A DNA stretch of 64,000 nt from Halomonas sp. 7T (GTDB lineage Bacteria > Pseudomonadota > Gammaproteobacteria > Pseudomonadales > Halomonadaceae): NCBI RefSeq assembly GCF_025643255.1, contig NZ_CP087112.1:62001-126000 (forward strand). The letters are read 5' to 3'. The notes beneath the pieces are model-generated. The model was not told the origin of the DNA. It did no database searches and saw only the letters and a program-made list of their open reading frames with translations. This document shows, piece by piece, positions 38,528-49,854 of the stretch (position 1 is the first letter of the stretch; each line of letters starts with the position of its first letter). The position numbers and the translations under genes were made by a program.

Positions 38528-39394
38528 ATGAGCACTAGTCTTATACCGGTGGGACAGCTTTCTCCAGGCCATGACCTGGGCGGTTATATTCAAGCGGTCA
38601 ACGGTATTCCTGTTCTTAGCGTTGAGGAGGAGCGCGAACTTGCGTTTCGTCTCCACGATGAAGGGGATCTTGAAGCTGCACGCCGTCTGGTGCTTTCGCA
38701 CTTGCGTTTTGTTGTGCATATCGCTCGCAGCTACTCAGGCTATGGCCTGCCGCAGGCGGATCTGATTCAGGAAGGTAACGTCGGCTTAATGAAAGCCGTT
38801 AAACGCTTTGATCCCAACCAGGGTGTTCGCCTGGTGTCATTTGCTGTTCATTGGATTAAAGCAGAAATCCACGAGTTTGTGCTGCGCAACTGGCGTATCG
38901 TTAAGATTGCCACTACCAAAGCTCAGCGTAAGCTCTTCTTTAACCTGCGTAGCGCTAAAAAGCGTCTATCTTGGTTGAATAACGACGAAGTGAGCGCGAT
39001 TGCTAAAGATCTGGACGTTAAGCCTGAAGTCGTTCGTGATATGGAAGGCCGTCTTTCTGCGTTTGATGCAGGTTACGATGCCTCACCTGGCGAAGACGAT
39101 GAAAGCACGTATCAAGCGCCTGCCTTCTTTTTAGATGATGCGTCGGCAGATCCAGCATCACAGATTGAAGACAGCGACTTTGAAGAGGACTCCACCCGTC
39201 GTCTTCAGCTGGCCTTGAAAGACCTGGATGAGCGCTCTCGGGATATTTTGCAGCGCCGTTGGCTGACTGACGATAAAGCCACACTTCACGACCTTGCTGA
39301 TATCTATGGCGTAAGCGCTGAGCGCATTCGCCAACTTGAAAAGAATGCCATGAAAAAGCTGCGTCAGAAAATGGGCGAAGCGCTCGCCGCGTAA
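38528..39394 (+). CDS. rpoH: RNA polymerase sigma factor RpoH (sigma-32)
   Basis: The heat-shock sigma factor. The 288-residue protein has region 2 ([58 protein letters not shown]), the RpoH box [13 protein letters not shown] that separates sigma-32 from other sigmas, and region 4 ([22 protein letters not shown]). The ATG has AGGGAG at 38511-38516. The 240 bases upstream hold no gene; I could not identify its promoters with confidence. Following ftsYEX is the usual order. Confidence 0.97.
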   Translation: MSTSLIPVGQLSPGHDLGGYIQAVNGIPVLSVEEERELAFRLHDEGDLEAARRLVLSHLRFVVHIARSYSGYGLPQADLIQEGNVGLMKAVKRFDPNQGVRLVSFAVHWIKAEIHEFVLRNWRIVKIATTKAQRKLFFNLRSAKKRLSWLNNDEVSAIAKDLDVKPEVVRDMEGRLSAFDAGYDASPGEDDESTYQAPAFFLDDASADPASQIEDSDFEEDSTRRLQLALKDLDERSRDILQRRWLTDDKATLHDLADIYGVSAERIRQLEKNAMKKLRQKMGEALAA

Positions 39395-39409
39395 AGCCGA
39401 CCCGGCCGC

Positions 39410-39440
39410 AAAAAGCCCCTGAAAATTCAGGGGCTTTTTT
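39410..39440. terminator. Bidirectional intrinsic terminator between rpoH and slmA
   Basis: AAAAAGCCCCTGAA (39410-39423) pairs with TTCAGGGGCTTTTT (39426-39439). The A-run and T-run on either side make it work for both convergent genes. Confidence 0.92.
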
Positions 39441-39471
39441 ATACGCGAGTGTCTGGCTTGCGCTATCAGGA

Positions 39472-40080
39472 TCAAGCGGGCTGCGCGACGTCTCTCAACA
39501 GCTGGCTGGAAAGTAGCGCCCACTGGTCTGGCCAGTACTCGGTGGGCAGGCGTTTAAAATCGCTGCGTACGTATTGGGATATACGCCCTTCTACGTGGGC
39601 AATCAACAGGTTGGCGATAGCCGATTCAGGAATTGTCGTACGCTGGCCCTCCCGAAGTTCGGCTTCTCTTAGCACCTGCTTAAGCTGAGTTTCCAAACGT
39701 TCAAATAGCTGGTGAACCCGTTGGCGTAAGCGGGCCGTTTCCCCGGTCAGTACGTCGCCACCGAGCACCCTGGCAAGCCCTGGGTTTTTTTCAGCAAACC
39801 CGAGTAGCAATGCCAACATGGTGCTACAGCGGCCCACCGCATCGGGTATATCTTCGAGAATGCGGGTAATACGCGCAAAAACACTCTCTTCGATGAAGTC
39901 GATCAACCCTTCAAACATACGCGCCTTGCTGGGAAAGTGGCGGTAAAGCGCCGCTTCCGAGACGCCTACTTGGCGGGCAAGGGCAGCGGTGGTGATACGT
40001 TTGCCGCTGTCCTCTTCCAGCATAGTGGCCAAAGCGTGCAGTATCTGCTCGCGGCGGTGCGGTTTCTGATCGTCGCTCAT
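39472..40080 (-). CDS. slmA: Nucleoid occlusion factor SlmA
   Basis: SlmA is a TetR-fold DNA-binding protein that blocks FtsZ assembly over the nucleoid. The 202-residue sequence has REQILHALATMLE, the helix-turn-helix ITTAALARQVGVSEAALYRHFPSKARMFEGLIDFIEE, and the C-terminal family segment SQYVRSDFKRLPTEYW. With minCDE and zapB it completes much of the Z-ring positioning set here. It is last in the coaBC-to-slmA minus-strand cluster. Confidence 0.95.
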   Translation of the reverse strand: MSDDQKPHRREQILHALATMLEEDSGKRITTAALARQVGVSEAALYRHFPSKARMFEGLIDFIEESVFARITRILEDIPDAVGRCSTMLALLLGFAEKNPGLARVLGGDVLTGETARLRQRVHQLFERLETQLKQVLREAELREGQRTTIPESAIANLLIAHVEGRISQYVRSDFKRLPTEYWPDQWALLSSQLLRDVAQPA

Positions 40081-40101
40081 AGCGTTAGCCCTCCGTCGCG
40101 G

Positions 40102-41028
<927 letters not shown>

Positions 41029-41082
41029 CTACTGAAGTTGGCTGTTTTATTTTATGGCGCTTTTAAGGAGCGCTCATTGTCA

Positions 41083-42462
41083 TTAGCTTTCTGGAATCTG
41101 CAGCGCTGGTGACACCACTGCCAGGGCGTTGGCAAAGCGCGCGCGTATACGGCCAAGTGCTGCGGCATCTTTGCCTTCAAAGCGCAGCACGAGGGCCGGC
41201 GTGGTGTTGGACGCTCGGCATAACCCCCAGCCGTCGGGGTAGTCGATGCGGATTCCATCCAGCGTCGTTCTGATACCTTCGCCGAAGTTGCCTTCACGGG
41301 CAAGCTTCTCGACGATGGCAAATTTATCTTCGTCCGGCACGGTGATGTTGATTTCGGGGGTGCCTACATCTTGCGGAAATTGATCAAACAGCGCATCAGC
41401 GCCGCCTGGGTAACGCGCTAGAATTTCCAGTAGGCGGGCAGCCGCGTAAAGGCCGTCGTCGAACCCGAACCAGCGTTCTTTAAAAAAGATATGCCCACTC
41501 ATTTCGCCGCCCAGCAGCGCCCCAGACGCTTTCATGCGCGCCTTGATCAGCGAGTGCCCAGTGCGCCACATTTCGGGTTCGCCGCCTGATTCGCTGATGA
41601 TTTTGGCTAGGTTACCGGTGCATTTGATATCGAACACCACCTTGGCGCCAGGGTTGCGCGACAGCATGTCAGTCGCAAATAGCATTAGCAGGTGGTCGGG
41701 ATAGATCATGCGGCCGCTTGGCGTGACAACCCCTAAACGGTCGCCGTCGCCGTCAAAAGCAAGGCCAATATCGGCACCGGTTTGCTGCACGTGATGGATT
41801 AAATCCTGCAAGTTTTCCGGCTTGCCGGGGTCAGGGTGGTGGTTAGGAAAGCGGCCATCAATTTCAGCGAATAGCGGCGTTGTGACGACGCCCAGGCGCT
41901 CAATTAGCTGTGGGCCTAGTTCGCCCGCCACGCCGTTCCCACAGTCTACTACGGCGCTCAGCGGCCGCTCTACGTGAACGTCATTGAGAATGCGCTCCAG
42001 ATAGGTGGCGCGGAGGTCATGCGCTCGCACGCTGCCTTCGCCCTGGGTAAAGTTGCCCGCTTGAATACGTTCATATAGCGCGGTGATGGCATCGCCTGAG
42101 AGTGTTTCGCCCGCCAAGACAATTTTAAAACCGTTGTAATCAGGTGGGTTGTGGCTGCCGGTGAGCATCACTCCCGAGGTGCTTTCGGGTAGCGTGTGGG
42201 TGGCGAAGTAAAGCACCGGGGTAGGCACCATGCCAATATCAATGACGTCCCGCCCAGCAGCCTGTAGGCCGCGAATCAGCGCTGCTTGAAGGCGTTGGCC
42301 GGAAATGCGCCCATCCCGTGCTACCACCACCGTTTGCTCGCCGCGGGCTGCGGCCTCAGAGCCGACTGCGCGGCCAATGAGTTCGGTGGTGGCTTCGCTT
42401 AAGGTGTCATCCACAATCCCACGAATGTCGTAGGCGCGAAATATCGAAGCGGGTACGGTCAT
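41083..42462 (-). CDS. algC: Phosphomannomutase/phosphoglucomutase AlgC
   Basis: AlgC interconverts hexose 1- and 6-phosphates for exopolysaccharide and LPS. The 459-residue protein begins with FRAYDIRGIVDDTL, has the phosphoserine loop TGSHNPPDYNG (about 103-113), the metal loop DGDGDRLG and the sugar loop GGEMSGHIFF. The phosphate-binding C-terminal domain contains RASNTTPALVLRFEG. It matches the Pseudomonas enzyme in domain order and place next to dut and argB. Confidence 0.95.
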   Translation of the reverse strand: MTVPASIFRAYDIRGIVDDTLSEATTELIGRAVGSEAAARGEQTVVVARDGRISGQRLQAALIRGLQAAGRDVIDIGMVPTPVLYFATHTLPESTSGVMLTGSHNPPDYNGFKIVLAGETLSGDAITALYERIQAGNFTQGEGSVRAHDLRATYLERILNDVHVERPLSAVVDCGNGVAGELGPQLIERLGVVTTPLFAEIDGRFPNHHPDPGKPENLQDLIHHVQQTGADIGLAFDGDGDRLGVVTPSGRMIYPDHLLMLFATDMLSRNPGAKVVFDIKCTGNLAKIISESGGEPEMWRTGHSLIKARMKASGALLGGEMSGHIFFKERWFGFDDGLYAAARLLEILARYPGGADALFDQFPQDVGTPEINITVPDEDKFAIVEKLAREGNFGEGIRTTLDGIRIDYPDGWGLCRASNTTPALVLRFEGKDAAALGRIRARFANALAVVSPALQIPES

Positions 42463-42507
42463 GGTCGTTCCTTGCGAAGCGCTAAGGCGATGAGTGAGTT
42501 AGCGTGT

Positions 42508-42963
42508 TTATTGACGGCCGGTGCTGCCGAACCCGCCGCTGCCCCGGGAGGAGTCAGTAAAGCGCTCCACGATAGTCAGCTCAGCCTGCACCACGGGAAC
42601 CAGGACATACTGAGCCAGCCGTTCGAAGGGCGTAATCGTGAAGCTCTCCTGCCCGCGGTTCCACACCGAGATCATCAGTTCGCCCTGGTAGTCGGAATCG
42701 ATTAATCCCACCAGATTGCCCAGCACGATGCCATGTTTGTGGCCCAGGCCTGAGCGCGGCAGAATCATCCCTGCAAGGCTTGGATCTTCAATATAGATGG
42801 CAAGGCCGGTACGCACGAGCTGGCATTCTCCAGGCGCAAGCGTAAGCGGCTCATCCAGCAGTGCTCTTAAATCCATTCCAGCAGAGCCTGCCGTGGCGTA
42901 GGAGGGGAGGTAGTCGTGCAGGCGCTCGTCTAACACGTTGCACTGCAGGCGCGGGCTGCTCAT
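42508..42963 (-). CDS. dut: dUTP diphosphatase (dUTPase)
   Basis: Dut hydrolyses dUTP to dUMP, keeping uracil out of DNA and feeding thymidylate synthesis. The 151-residue trimeric-type protein has all five motifs: [43 protein letters not shown], and the C-terminal [10 protein letters not shown]. It lies 2 bases after coaBC, so the two are cotranscribed, as in E. coli. Confidence 0.97.
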   Translation of the reverse strand: MSSPRLQCNVLDERLHDYLPSYATAGSAGMDLRALLDEPLTLAPGECQLVRTGLAIYIEDPSLAGMILPRSGLGHKHGIVLGNLVGLIDSDYQGELMISVWNRGQESFTITPFERLAQYVLVPVVQAELTIVERFTDSSRGSGGFGSTGRQ

Positions 42964-42965
42964 GG

Positions 42966-44228
42966 TCAGGCTCCAGGGGTCATCAAAGAGAGTTGCTTAA
43001 GTGCGCGTTGAATAATCAGCGCAGCGAGTTGGGTCTTCGGCTGTGGGGGGGCGGCAAACTGCTCGTTACCCTGAGGAGTGCGCCACACTATGAGTGCTGC
43101 ATTATCATCGCTGCCAAAGCCCAGCCCTTGCTGGGAAACATCGTTGGCAACGATCATATCCAGCCCTTTGCGGGTCAGTTTATCTTGGGCGTAGCGCTCG
43201 ACGTTCTGAGTTTCCGCCGCAAAGCCCACCACAAAAGGGCGTTGCTCTTCAGGTAGTGCCGCGACATCGGCAATGATGTCGGGGTTTTTCACCAGCGTCA
43301 GCGTTAGCGTGTCGCTGTCGTCGGTTTTTTTGAGCTTATGCTCGGCAGCGTTTGCCGCGCGGTAGTCGGCCACCGCCGCGCAGCCAACAAACAGCGCTGC
43401 CAGTGGGGCTAAACGCAGCGCTTCTTGGTGCATCTGCTGCGCCGTCTCCACCTCAATGCGCTCAACCCCTTTCGGCGTGGGTAGGCTGACAGGACCGCTG
43501 ATCAACGTGACGCGCGCGCCTTGCGCTGCTGCTTCAGCGGCTAGCGCGTAACCCATCTTGCCCGAGCTATGGTTCGACAAGTAGCGTACCGGGTCGAGCG
43601 CTTCCCGGGTGGGGCCTGCGGTAATCACCACATGGGGAGCCGTCGCGACCACAGGCGGCGCAAAATGGCGGGTAATCGCCTCCATGATCTCTTCAGGCTC
43701 GCTCATCCGCCCTGGCCCCACATCGCCACAGGCTTGTTCACCGGCCGCTGGGCCAATCAGCTGCCACCCATCCTGCACCAGCTGCTGAGCGTTGCGCTGG
43801 GAGGCTGGGTGGCGCCACATGGCTTGGTTCATCGCGGGTGCGATGAGACGCGGCGCTTCAGACGCAAGGCACAGTGTGGACAGTAGATCGTCAGCCATGC
43901 CGTGCACCAGCCGGGCAATGAGGTCGGCAGTCGCTGGAGCGATGACGATAACATCCGCCCAGCGGGCCAATTCAATGTGGCCCATGCCGGCTTCGGCTTC
44001 GGGGTCTAATAGTGAGGTGCGCACGGGTTCGCCAGAGAGCGCTTGCAGTGTTAGCGGTGTGATAAAGGCTTGGGCGCCCTCGGTCATTACCACGCGTACC
44101 TCGCAGCCCGCTTGCTTGAGAAGGCGAATAAGTAGCGCGCTTTTATAGGCCGCAATGCCCGCGCTGACACCTAAAAGTAGGCGTTTGCCGGCAAGCGACG
44201 ATGGAGAGGAGAGCGAAAGTGAAGCCAT
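42966..44228 (-). CDS. coaBC: Bifunctional phosphopantothenoylcysteine decarboxylase/synthetase
   Basis: CoaBC carries out two steps of coenzyme A synthesis. The 420-residue protein has the FMN-dependent CoaC domain first ([23 protein letters not shown], then [17 protein letters not shown] with the substrate-binding loop), and the CTP-dependent CoaB domain after about 190 ([40 protein letters not shown]). I chose the ATG at 44228; a TTG three codons earlier is possible. It diverges from radC. Confidence 0.95.
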   Translation of the reverse strand: MASLSLSSPSSLAGKRLLLGVSAGIAAYKSALLIRLLKQAGCEVRVVMTEGAQAFITPLTLQALSGEPVRTSLLDPEAEAGMGHIELARWADVIVIAPATADLIARLVHGMADDLLSTLCLASEAPRLIAPAMNQAMWRHPASQRNAQQLVQDGWQLIGPAAGEQACGDVGPGRMSEPEEIMEAITRHFAPPVVATAPHVVITAGPTREALDPVRYLSNHSSGKMGYALAAEAAAQGARVTLISGPVSLPTPKGVERIEVETAQQMHQEALRLAPLAALFVGCAAVADYRAANAAEHKLKKTDDSDTLTLTLVKNPDIIADVAALPEEQRPFVVGFAAETQNVERYAQDKLTRKGLDMIVANDVSQQGLGFGSDDNAALIVWRTPQGNEQFAAPPQPKTQLAALIIQRALKQLSLMTPGA

Positions 44229-44376
44229 GGCGGGCAATCCAATGTGACATTCGTAAAGTGGCTTACCATACCATTTGACCGATTATTTTGGCATGCTCGA
44301 ACGAGGCCTATGCGGCTAGGTATAGTGAGGCGCGTGCTGGGTGTCACGCATTACAAAGTAAAGCAGGGAGGCAGGA

Positions 44377-45051
44377 ATGGGTATTAATCACTGGCCAGAA
44401 GGCGAGCGACCAAGAGAAAAATTATTAAATATGGGGGCTCAGTCGCTTTCCGATGCCGAGCTTTTAGCGATTTTCCTACGGGTGGGCGTGCAAGGGCGCT
44501 CTGCCGTCGATTTAGCGCGGGATCTGCTGGCCGGCTTTGGTGGGTTAAGGCAGCTTTTGGAGGCCGATCAGGATCAGTTTTGCGCGGCGCGAGGGCTTGG
44601 CAGCGCGAAGTTTGCTCAGCTCCAGGCGACGCTCGAACTCTCCAGGCGCCATTTAGCCAGCCAGCTGGCGCGGGGGAACGCGCTTACTTCACCTGCGCTA
44701 GTGCGTCACTACCTGAGTTCACAGCTGCGTCACTTGGGACATGAAGAGTTTGCAGTACTTTTTTTGGATACCCAGCACCGAATTATTCGCTATGAATCCC
44801 TGTTTCGCGGTACCCTAGACAGCGCATCTGTTTACCCCCGCGAAGTTGCCAAGCGTGCGTTAGAATTGCACGCAGGTGCTGTCATCTTGGCACACAATCA
44901 CCCATCGGGTGTGGCTGAGCCAAGCGATGCTGATCGACGTATCACCGAACGCTTAAAAGATGCGCTTGCACTCTTCGACGTGCGGGTGCTGGATCATTTT
45001 GTGGTGGGTGACGGTGATGTGGTTTCATTTGCCGAGCGCGGCTGGCTATAA
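44377..45051 (+). CDS. radC: RadC-family JAB/MPN protein
   Basis: A 224-residue protein with an N-terminal helix-hairpin-helix-like region ([26 protein letters not shown]) and a C-terminal JAMM metalloprotease-like domain: [18 protein letters not shown] (about 170-187) preceded by RELxH-like AVILAHNH. Despite its name its repair role is disputed. It sits between coaBC and rpmB as in E. coli. Confidence 0.93.
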   Translation: MGINHWPEGERPREKLLNMGAQSLSDAELLAIFLRVGVQGRSAVDLARDLLAGFGGLRQLLEADQDQFCAARGLGSAKFAQLQATLELSRRHLASQLARGNALTSPALVRHYLSSQLRHLGHEEFAVLFLDTQHRIIRYESLFRGTLDSASVYPREVAKRALELHAGAVILAHNHPSGVAEPSDADRRITERLKDALALFDVRVLDHFVVGDGDVVSFAERGWL

Positions 45052-45106
45052 AAAGATAAGCGACACGATGACGTTAAGGTTGTGGCTGTTTGTCTAAGTA
45101 AACTGA

Positions 45107-45143
45107 CCAAAAAACGCCTTTTTTGGCCTTTTTGGCCTTTTTG
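45107..45143. repeat. Phased T-tracts with hairpin upstream of rpmB promoter
   Basis: Three units of GCC followed by 5-6 T and G occur at 45116-45125, 45126-45134 and 45135-45143. The first overlaps a perfect stem, CCAAAAAA (45107-45114) with TTTTTTGG (45119-45126). T-runs recur every 9-10 bases. Confidence 0.8.
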
Positions 45144-45154
45144 GGCGGTTTCCC

Positions 45155-45183
45155 TTGCCGGTGGCTAGGCGCTCTGGTATAAA
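45155..45183 (+). promoter_or_regulatory. Putative sigma-70 promoter of rpmBG
   Basis: TTGCCG (45155-45160), a 17-base spacer and TATAAA (45178-45183) lie about 120 bases before rpmB. The -10 matches 5 of 6 and the -35 matches 4 of 6. Confidence 0.6.
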
Positions 45184-45310
45184 GTGCCACCTTTAAACTT
45201 GGGTTGAATAACGGATTTGGGTAAAGCTTGGCGGTTAACGGCGTCGACTCCTTCCCTGCTCCGGTTTGCCCGACAGTTTTGAACAACTCGCCAAGTGGTT
45301 GGAGGCTCTC

Positions 45311-45547
45311 ATGTCCAAAGTATGTCAGGTTACCGGCAAGCGTCCGGTAACTGGAAATAACGTTTCTCACTCCCAGCGTAAGACACGTCGTCGTTTCTTG
45401 CCGAACCTGCACACCCATCGTTTCTGGGTTGAAGCTGAAAACCGCTTCGTCAAGCTGCGCGTTTCCTCCAAAGGTATGCGTATCATTGACAAGAAAGGTA
45501 TCGAGTCGGTTCTGGTTGATATCCGCAAGCGCGGCGACGCGATCTAA
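45311..45547 (+). CDS. rpmB: 50S ribosomal protein L28
   Basis: A 78-residue large-subunit protein, [20 protein letters not shown], then [14 protein letters not shown]. It has a single cysteine and so no zinc-binding CXXC pair. The ATG at 45311 is the family start; the in-frame extension upstream is not used. rpmG follows after 26 bases. Confidence 0.97.
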   Translation: MSKVCQVTGKRPVTGNNVSHSQRKTRRRFLPNLHTHRFWVEAENRFVKLRVSSKGMRIIDKKGIESVLVDIRKRGDAI

Positions 45548-45573
45548 GCAAGCATTTTTGGGAGAGTTAAACC

Positions 45574-45729
45574 ATGCGCGATAAGATCAAGCTGGTGTCC
45601 AGTGCCGGTACAGGCCACTTCTACACCACTGATAAGAACAAGCGGAACACACCGGATAAGTTCGAATTCAAGAAATACGACCCGGTCGTCCGTAAGCACG
45701 TTATCTACAAGGAAGCTAAGATCAAGTAA
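45574..45729 (+). CDS. rpmG: 50S ribosomal protein L33
   Basis: A 51-residue protein, too short for many ORF filters. It begins [20 protein letters not shown] and ends VIYKEAKIK, the zinc-free (C-minus) form of L33. GGGAG lies upstream of the ATG. It is cotranscribed with rpmB and ends at a strong terminator. Confidence 0.97.
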   Translation: MRDKIKLVSSAGTGHFYTTDKNKRNTPDKFEFKKYDPVVRKHVIYKEAKIK

Positions 45730-45776
45730 TCGCGGTTACGATGATCGGCTTTCACCGCAGGCGAGCGCCTGTTGAA

Positions 45777-45800
45777 AACCCGGCCCCAAGCCGGGTTTTT
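45777..45800 (+). terminator. Intrinsic terminator after rpmG
   Basis: AACCCGGC (45777-45784) and GCCGGGTT (45790-45797) with loop CCCAA are followed by a T-run to 45800. Confidence 0.9.
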
Positions 45801-45912
45801 GCATGTCTGTAAGTTAGTGCCTTTGTTAGAAGGTGCCGCTTTTTGATCAGAAAAGAGTGGCAATGTCACTGCCAGAGGCGTCGTCACTGTGCTGTCATCA
45901 TAGGCTTTCATC

Positions 45913-46740
45913 ATGCCCGAATTGCCTGAAGTTGAAACGACACGACGCGGCATTGCCCCTTATTTGGAAGGGCAGGAGATCAGTGAAGTGCTGGTTCGCC
46001 AGCCGCGTCTTCGTGTGCCGGTGCCGGATGACCTTGCCGAGCGACTGGTAGGGGCGCGAGTGGGTGTGTTAAAACGCCGGGCCAAGTACCTGCAAATCCC
46101 TCTATGGGCGCCTGAGGGGGAGGCTACACTTTTGTGGCACCTGGGCATGTCGGGCAGCTTGCGCATTGCCCGTGTAGGTGATTTGCCAAAAAAGCATGAC
46201 CATGTGGATGTGGTCACTACCTCAGGATACGTGCTGCGCTATCACGACCCACGCCGCTTTGGGTTTGTTGATTGGCAGCAGGGTGACGGCAGCCTGGATA
46301 AACGGTTGGCGCATCTTGGGCCAGAACCATTAGATGACGCGTTTAACGGCCGCTGGTTGTATAACGCGTCACGTAATAAGCGTGTCGCGGTGAAACCCTT
46401 TTTGATGGATAACCGCGTGGTAGTCGGCGCGGGTAATATCTATGCAGCCGAGGCGCTGTTTATGGCGGGGATTGACCCGCGCCGCGCGGCAGGGCGGATT
46501 TCCCTAGCTCGTTATCAAGCGCTCGCTGCTGCGGTTAAAGACGTACTGGCGGCGGCAATTACCCAGGGTGGTACGACACTGCGTGATTTTGTCAGCGGTC
46601 AGGGCGAGCCGGGCTACTTTGCTCAGCAGCTCAATGTCTATGGGCGTCATGGGCAGCCCTGCCTGCGCTGCGGCACCGAGCTTAGGCGCATTACGCTGGG
46701 GCAGCGCGCGAGTGTGTTTTGCCCTGGCTGTCAGCGCTAA
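45913..46740 (+). CDS. mutM: Formamidopyrimidine-DNA glycosylase MutM (Fpg)
   Basis: MutM removes 8-oxoguanine and formamidopyrimidines. The 275-residue protein begins [13 protein letters not shown] with the catalytic Pro2-Glu3. Lys58-type catalysis is in [10 protein letters not shown], the helix-two-turn-helix in [13 protein letters not shown], and a C-terminal zinc finger has two CXXC pairs (CLRCG, CPGC). It stands alone after the rpmG terminator. Confidence 0.97.
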   Translation: MPELPEVETTRRGIAPYLEGQEISEVLVRQPRLRVPVPDDLAERLVGARVGVLKRRAKYLQIPLWAPEGEATLLWHLGMSGSLRIARVGDLPKKHDHVDVVTTSGYVLRYHDPRRFGFVDWQQGDGSLDKRLAHLGPEPLDDAFNGRWLYNASRNKRVAVKPFLMDNRVVVGAGNIYAAEALFMAGIDPRRAAGRISLARYQALAAAVKDVLAAAITQGGTTLRDFVSGQGEPGYFAQQLNVYGRHGQPCLRCGTELRRITLGQRASVFCPGCQR

Positions 46741-46821
46741 CAGCCTGCCGCCTGTCTGTTTACTGTTGTCTGTACTTTCAAAGCCTATAGGCTTTGTGAG
46801 ATTGCTTTTTTGGAGATTGTT

Positions 46822-48012
46822 GTGACTCAACGCCTGCGCCTGAATAAAGATGCTGATCGCCGCCTAAAAGCGGGCCATCTGTGGATCTACTCTAACGAAG
46901 TAGATATCAAAGAGACGCCGCTGAAAAATTTTGCTGCAGGTGAGCCTGCGCTCATTGAAGCGTCGAACGGTAAAACGCTTGGGGTGGCTTACGTTAATCC
47001 GCACTCGCTCATTTGCGCGCGAGTGATGTCTCGCGACCCGGAAATGCGCCTAGACCGCTCGCTGTTTGTCCACCGCTTCAATCAAGCCTTGGCCCTACGC
47101 CAACGCCTGTTTGATAAACCGTTTTATCGTTTGATTCACGGTGAAGGTGATTTGCTGCCGGGCCTGGTGATTGACCGTTTTGGCGATGTGCTGGTGGTGC
47201 AGCTCAACACCGCGGGTATGCAGGCGCTGGCAGAAGATATCGTCGATGCTCTCGAAAAGGTTATTAAGCCTAGTGCGATTGTGTTTCGTAATGATACCGG
47301 TGGCCGTCGTCAGGAGGGTTTGGAAGCCCACGTGGAAGTCGTTAAGGGCACGCTGCCGGACGAAGTGCTGCTGGTAGAGAACGGGGTCACCTTTGCGGTT
47401 CCGGTGATGAGTGGCCAGAAAACAGGCTGGTTTTATGACCACCGTGTTAACCGCGCTTGGTTAAATAGCCAAGTGGCGGGCAAACGCGTACTCGATGTCT
47501 TTAGCTACGTCGGTGGCTGGGGTGTTCAGGCCGCGGCCAGTGGTGCGTCTGAGGTGCTTTGCGTTGACTCATCCGCCACTGCGCTGGAGCAGGTCGCGCG
47601 CAACGCGGAACTCAACGGTGTTCAAGAGCAGGTAGCGGTAGGTGAAGGAGATGCGTTTGAAGCGCTGGCGGCGCTGAAAGCCGACGGCGAACAGTTTGAT
47701 GTGGTGATTCTTGACCCGCCTGCGTTTATCAAAAAACGCAAAGACATTCCTAACGGTGAGCGCGCGTACGCTCGCTTAAACCGTGAAGCGATGCGGCTGT
47801 TAGGTCGAGATGGCCTGCTGCTTTCGGCGTCGTGCTCTATGCACCTTGCACCTGAGCGTTTGGTGGATGTGGTGCGCGGTGCGGTGCGTCACCAAGACCG
47901 CCAAGGCCAGGTGATTTACCAAGGCCACCAAGGGCCTGACCACCCGGTGCATCCGGCGATTCCTGAAACGTCTTACTTAAAAGCACTGGGCGTGCGCGTG
48001 TTCCGCGACTAA
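46822..48012 (+). CDS. rlmI: Class I SAM-dependent rRNA methyltransferase, RlmI-like
   Basis: A 396-residue protein with an N-terminal PUA domain (LKAGHLWIYSNEVD), the linker GLVIDRFGDVLVVQLNTAG, and a Rossmann domain (KTGWFYDHR, VLDVFSYVGGWGVQAAASGA, DPPAFIKKRKD, and Cys in SASCSMHL). This is the RlmI (m5C1962 of 23S rRNA) arrangement and length. Assignment to exactly that modification is by family. I chose the GTG at 46822, with GGAG six bases upstream. Confidence 0.85.
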   Translation: MTQRLRLNKDADRRLKAGHLWIYSNEVDIKETPLKNFAAGEPALIEASNGKTLGVAYVNPHSLICARVMSRDPEMRLDRSLFVHRFNQALALRQRLFDKPFYRLIHGEGDLLPGLVIDRFGDVLVVQLNTAGMQALAEDIVDALEKVIKPSAIVFRNDTGGRRQEGLEAHVEVVKGTLPDEVLLVENGVTFAVPVMSGQKTGWFYDHRVNRAWLNSQVAGKRVLDVFSYVGGWGVQAAASGASEVLCVDSSATALEQVARNAELNGVQEQVAVGEGDAFEALAALKADGEQFDVVILDPPAFIKKRKDIPNGERAYARLNREAMRLLGRDGLLLSASCSMHLAPERLVDVVRGAVRHQDRQGQVIYQGHQGPDHPVHPAIPETSYLKALGVRVFRD

Positions 48013-48059
48013 GTGCAGTAGGCTAACGGTGTAACGTCATAAGGTGAGGAGCAAAGGCG

Positions 48060-48506
48060 ATGGAGTGGGCGCTGCCGAATCCTTTTGTGATCGATATCCA
48101 CGTCACTCAAGAAGCGATTGACGCTTACCAGCATGTCAATAACAGCGAGTATCTGCGCTGGGTTGAGCAAATTAGCTGGGCGCATTCTGAAGCGTTGGGC
48201 CTATCGCTTGAACGCTACCGAGCCCTGGATCGTGCGATGGTTGTACAGCGTCATGAACTCGACTACCTGGCGCCTGCCTTTGAAGGCGACGCACTTAAGC
48301 TTGCGACATGGATTGTGGCGTGCGACGGGCGATTTAGCCTAACGCGCCGGTTTCAGTTGAAGCGTGTAGGCGATAGCAAAACGCTGCTTAACGCGCGCAC
48401 CCGTTTTGCCTGTGTGGCGCTTTCGAGTGGCCGCCCTAAGCGACTGCCAGATGAGTACCTACACTGCTATGGCGGTGCAGTGATAGCAGAGTCCTATCGC
48501 GATTAG
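48060..48506 (+). CDS. Acyl-CoA thioesterase, hotdog fold (4HBT/YbgC-like)
   Basis: A 148-residue hotdog-fold protein with the family segment AYQHVNNSEYLRWVEQISW (about 21-39) and VQRHELDYLAPAFEGDALKL. The substrate is not known; relatives cleave short or medium acyl-CoA. It starts with ATG 47 bases after the RlmI-like gene. Confidence 0.85.
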   Translation: MEWALPNPFVIDIHVTQEAIDAYQHVNNSEYLRWVEQISWAHSEALGLSLERYRALDRAMVVQRHELDYLAPAFEGDALKLATWIVACDGRFSLTRRFQLKRVGDSKTLLNARTRFACVALSSGRPKRLPDEYLHCYGGAVIAESYRD

Positions 48507-48555
48507 ACGACGATTTTTTCGCTTAGCGCCGTTAGCCACTATATTTTCCTTCTAT

Positions 48556-48582
48556 AAAACGCCTTAACCGGCGTTTTTTTTG
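48556..48582 (+). terminator. Intrinsic terminator after the thioesterase gene
   Basis: AAAACGCC (48556-48563) and GGCGTTTT (48570-48577) enclose TTAACC and run into a T-rich tract. Confidence 0.85.
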
Positions 48583-48701
48583 TTTTTCAATCCTGGGGTG
48601 GTGGTTAATGCCAGCAGTGCGGTAACTTTCTTATCAGCGTCTATTTATCGTTTATTGCGGACGCCCTTTATGATGATCTTCTGCTGAGAAGGAAAGCGCC
48701 C

Positions 48702-49817
48702 ATGAAAATCGCCGTACCCAAAGAGATTAAAAACCATGAGTATCGCGTCGCACTAACACCTACCGGAGTGCGCGAGCTAGTCGAGCATGGACACACGGTG
48801 TGGGTTCAAGCCGCGGCAGGCGAAGGCGCTGGGTTTAGCGACAGCGACTATGAAGCCGCTGGTGCCCAGGTAGAAACGGATGTGGAGGCGCTGTGGCAGC
48901 GTGCCGAGCTGATTTTAAAAGTTAAAGAGCCGCAGGCTGAAGAAGTTGCGCGGCTAACGCCTGATCACACCCTGTTTACTTACCTGCACTTAGCCGCTGA
49001 AAAGTCACTGACCCACGGGCTAATGGAGAGCGGCGCTACCTGTATTGCCTATGAAACTCTTACCGATGCTAAAGGTGGCCTGCCGCTGCTGGCGCCGATG
49101 AGCACCGTCGCGGGGCGCATGGCGGTGCAGGCAGGGGCGCATAGCCTGGAAAAAGCGCAGGGCGGCTCTGGGGTGTTGCTGCCGGGCGTGCCGGGTGTAG
49201 CGCCGGGCAGTGTCACTGTGATTGGTGGTGGCGTGGTGGGTGAGAACGCAGCGCGCATGGCACTGGGTCTAGGGGCTGATGTCACGATACTCGATAAATC
49301 GATTGCTCGGCTGGAGGTGTTAGACGACCGCTACCAGGGAAGGATTAAGACCGTCTACTCTACAGCCGATGCGCTGGATTATGCGGTAAAAACCGCCGAT
49401 ATGATCGTAGGTGCCGTGCTAATACCCGGTGCTGCTGCCCCCAAGCTGATTACCCGTGCAATGCTGGCGAATATGAAGCCGGGCAGCGTGCTAGTCGATG
49501 TTGCGATCGATCAGGGCGGGTGTTTTGAAACCAGCAAGCCCACCACCCACGCTGAACCTACCTACCTTGTGGATGGCATCGTTCATTACTGTGTGGCCAA
49601 TATGCCCGGCGCGGTGGCGCGTACTTCGACTCTGGGGCTCACCAATGCCACATTACCCTTTGTGCTTGCGTTGGCCGATAAAGGCTGGCGACAGGCGTTG
49701 GCAGACGATGCGCACTTCCTCCCCGGTCTCAATGTCCATGACGGCAAGATAACGTACCGTGCTGTTGCAGACGCGTTTGGGTTAGAGAGTGTAGACCCTG
49801 CCAGCGTGGTGAAGTGA
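48702..49817 (+). CDS. ald: Alanine dehydrogenase
   Basis: Ald interconverts L-alanine and pyruvate with NAD. The 371-residue protein begins [20 protein letters not shown], and has the N-terminal AlaDh/PNT domain with KVKEPQ, and the NAD-binding domain [22 protein letters not shown] (from about 168), followed by [19 protein letters not shown]. It is preceded by a GAAGG ribosome site. It converges on slyX. Confidence 0.95.
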   Translation: MKIAVPKEIKNHEYRVALTPTGVRELVEHGHTVWVQAAAGEGAGFSDSDYEAAGAQVETDVEALWQRAELILKVKEPQAEEVARLTPDHTLFTYLHLAAEKSLTHGLMESGATCIAYETLTDAKGGLPLLAPMSTVAGRMAVQAGAHSLEKAQGGSGVLLPGVPGVAPGSVTVIGGGVVGENAARMALGLGADVTILDKSIARLEVLDDRYQGRIKTVYSTADALDYAVKTADMIVGAVLIPGAAAPKLITRAMLANMKPGSVLVDVAIDQGGCFETSKPTTHAEPTYLVDGIVHYCVANMPGAVARTSTLGLTNATLPFVLALADKGWRQALADDAHFLPGLNVHDGKITYRAVADAFGLESVDPASVVK

Positions 49818-49854
49818 GCCTACGCGTCGTGCCTACTGCATTCGTGCCTATTGC

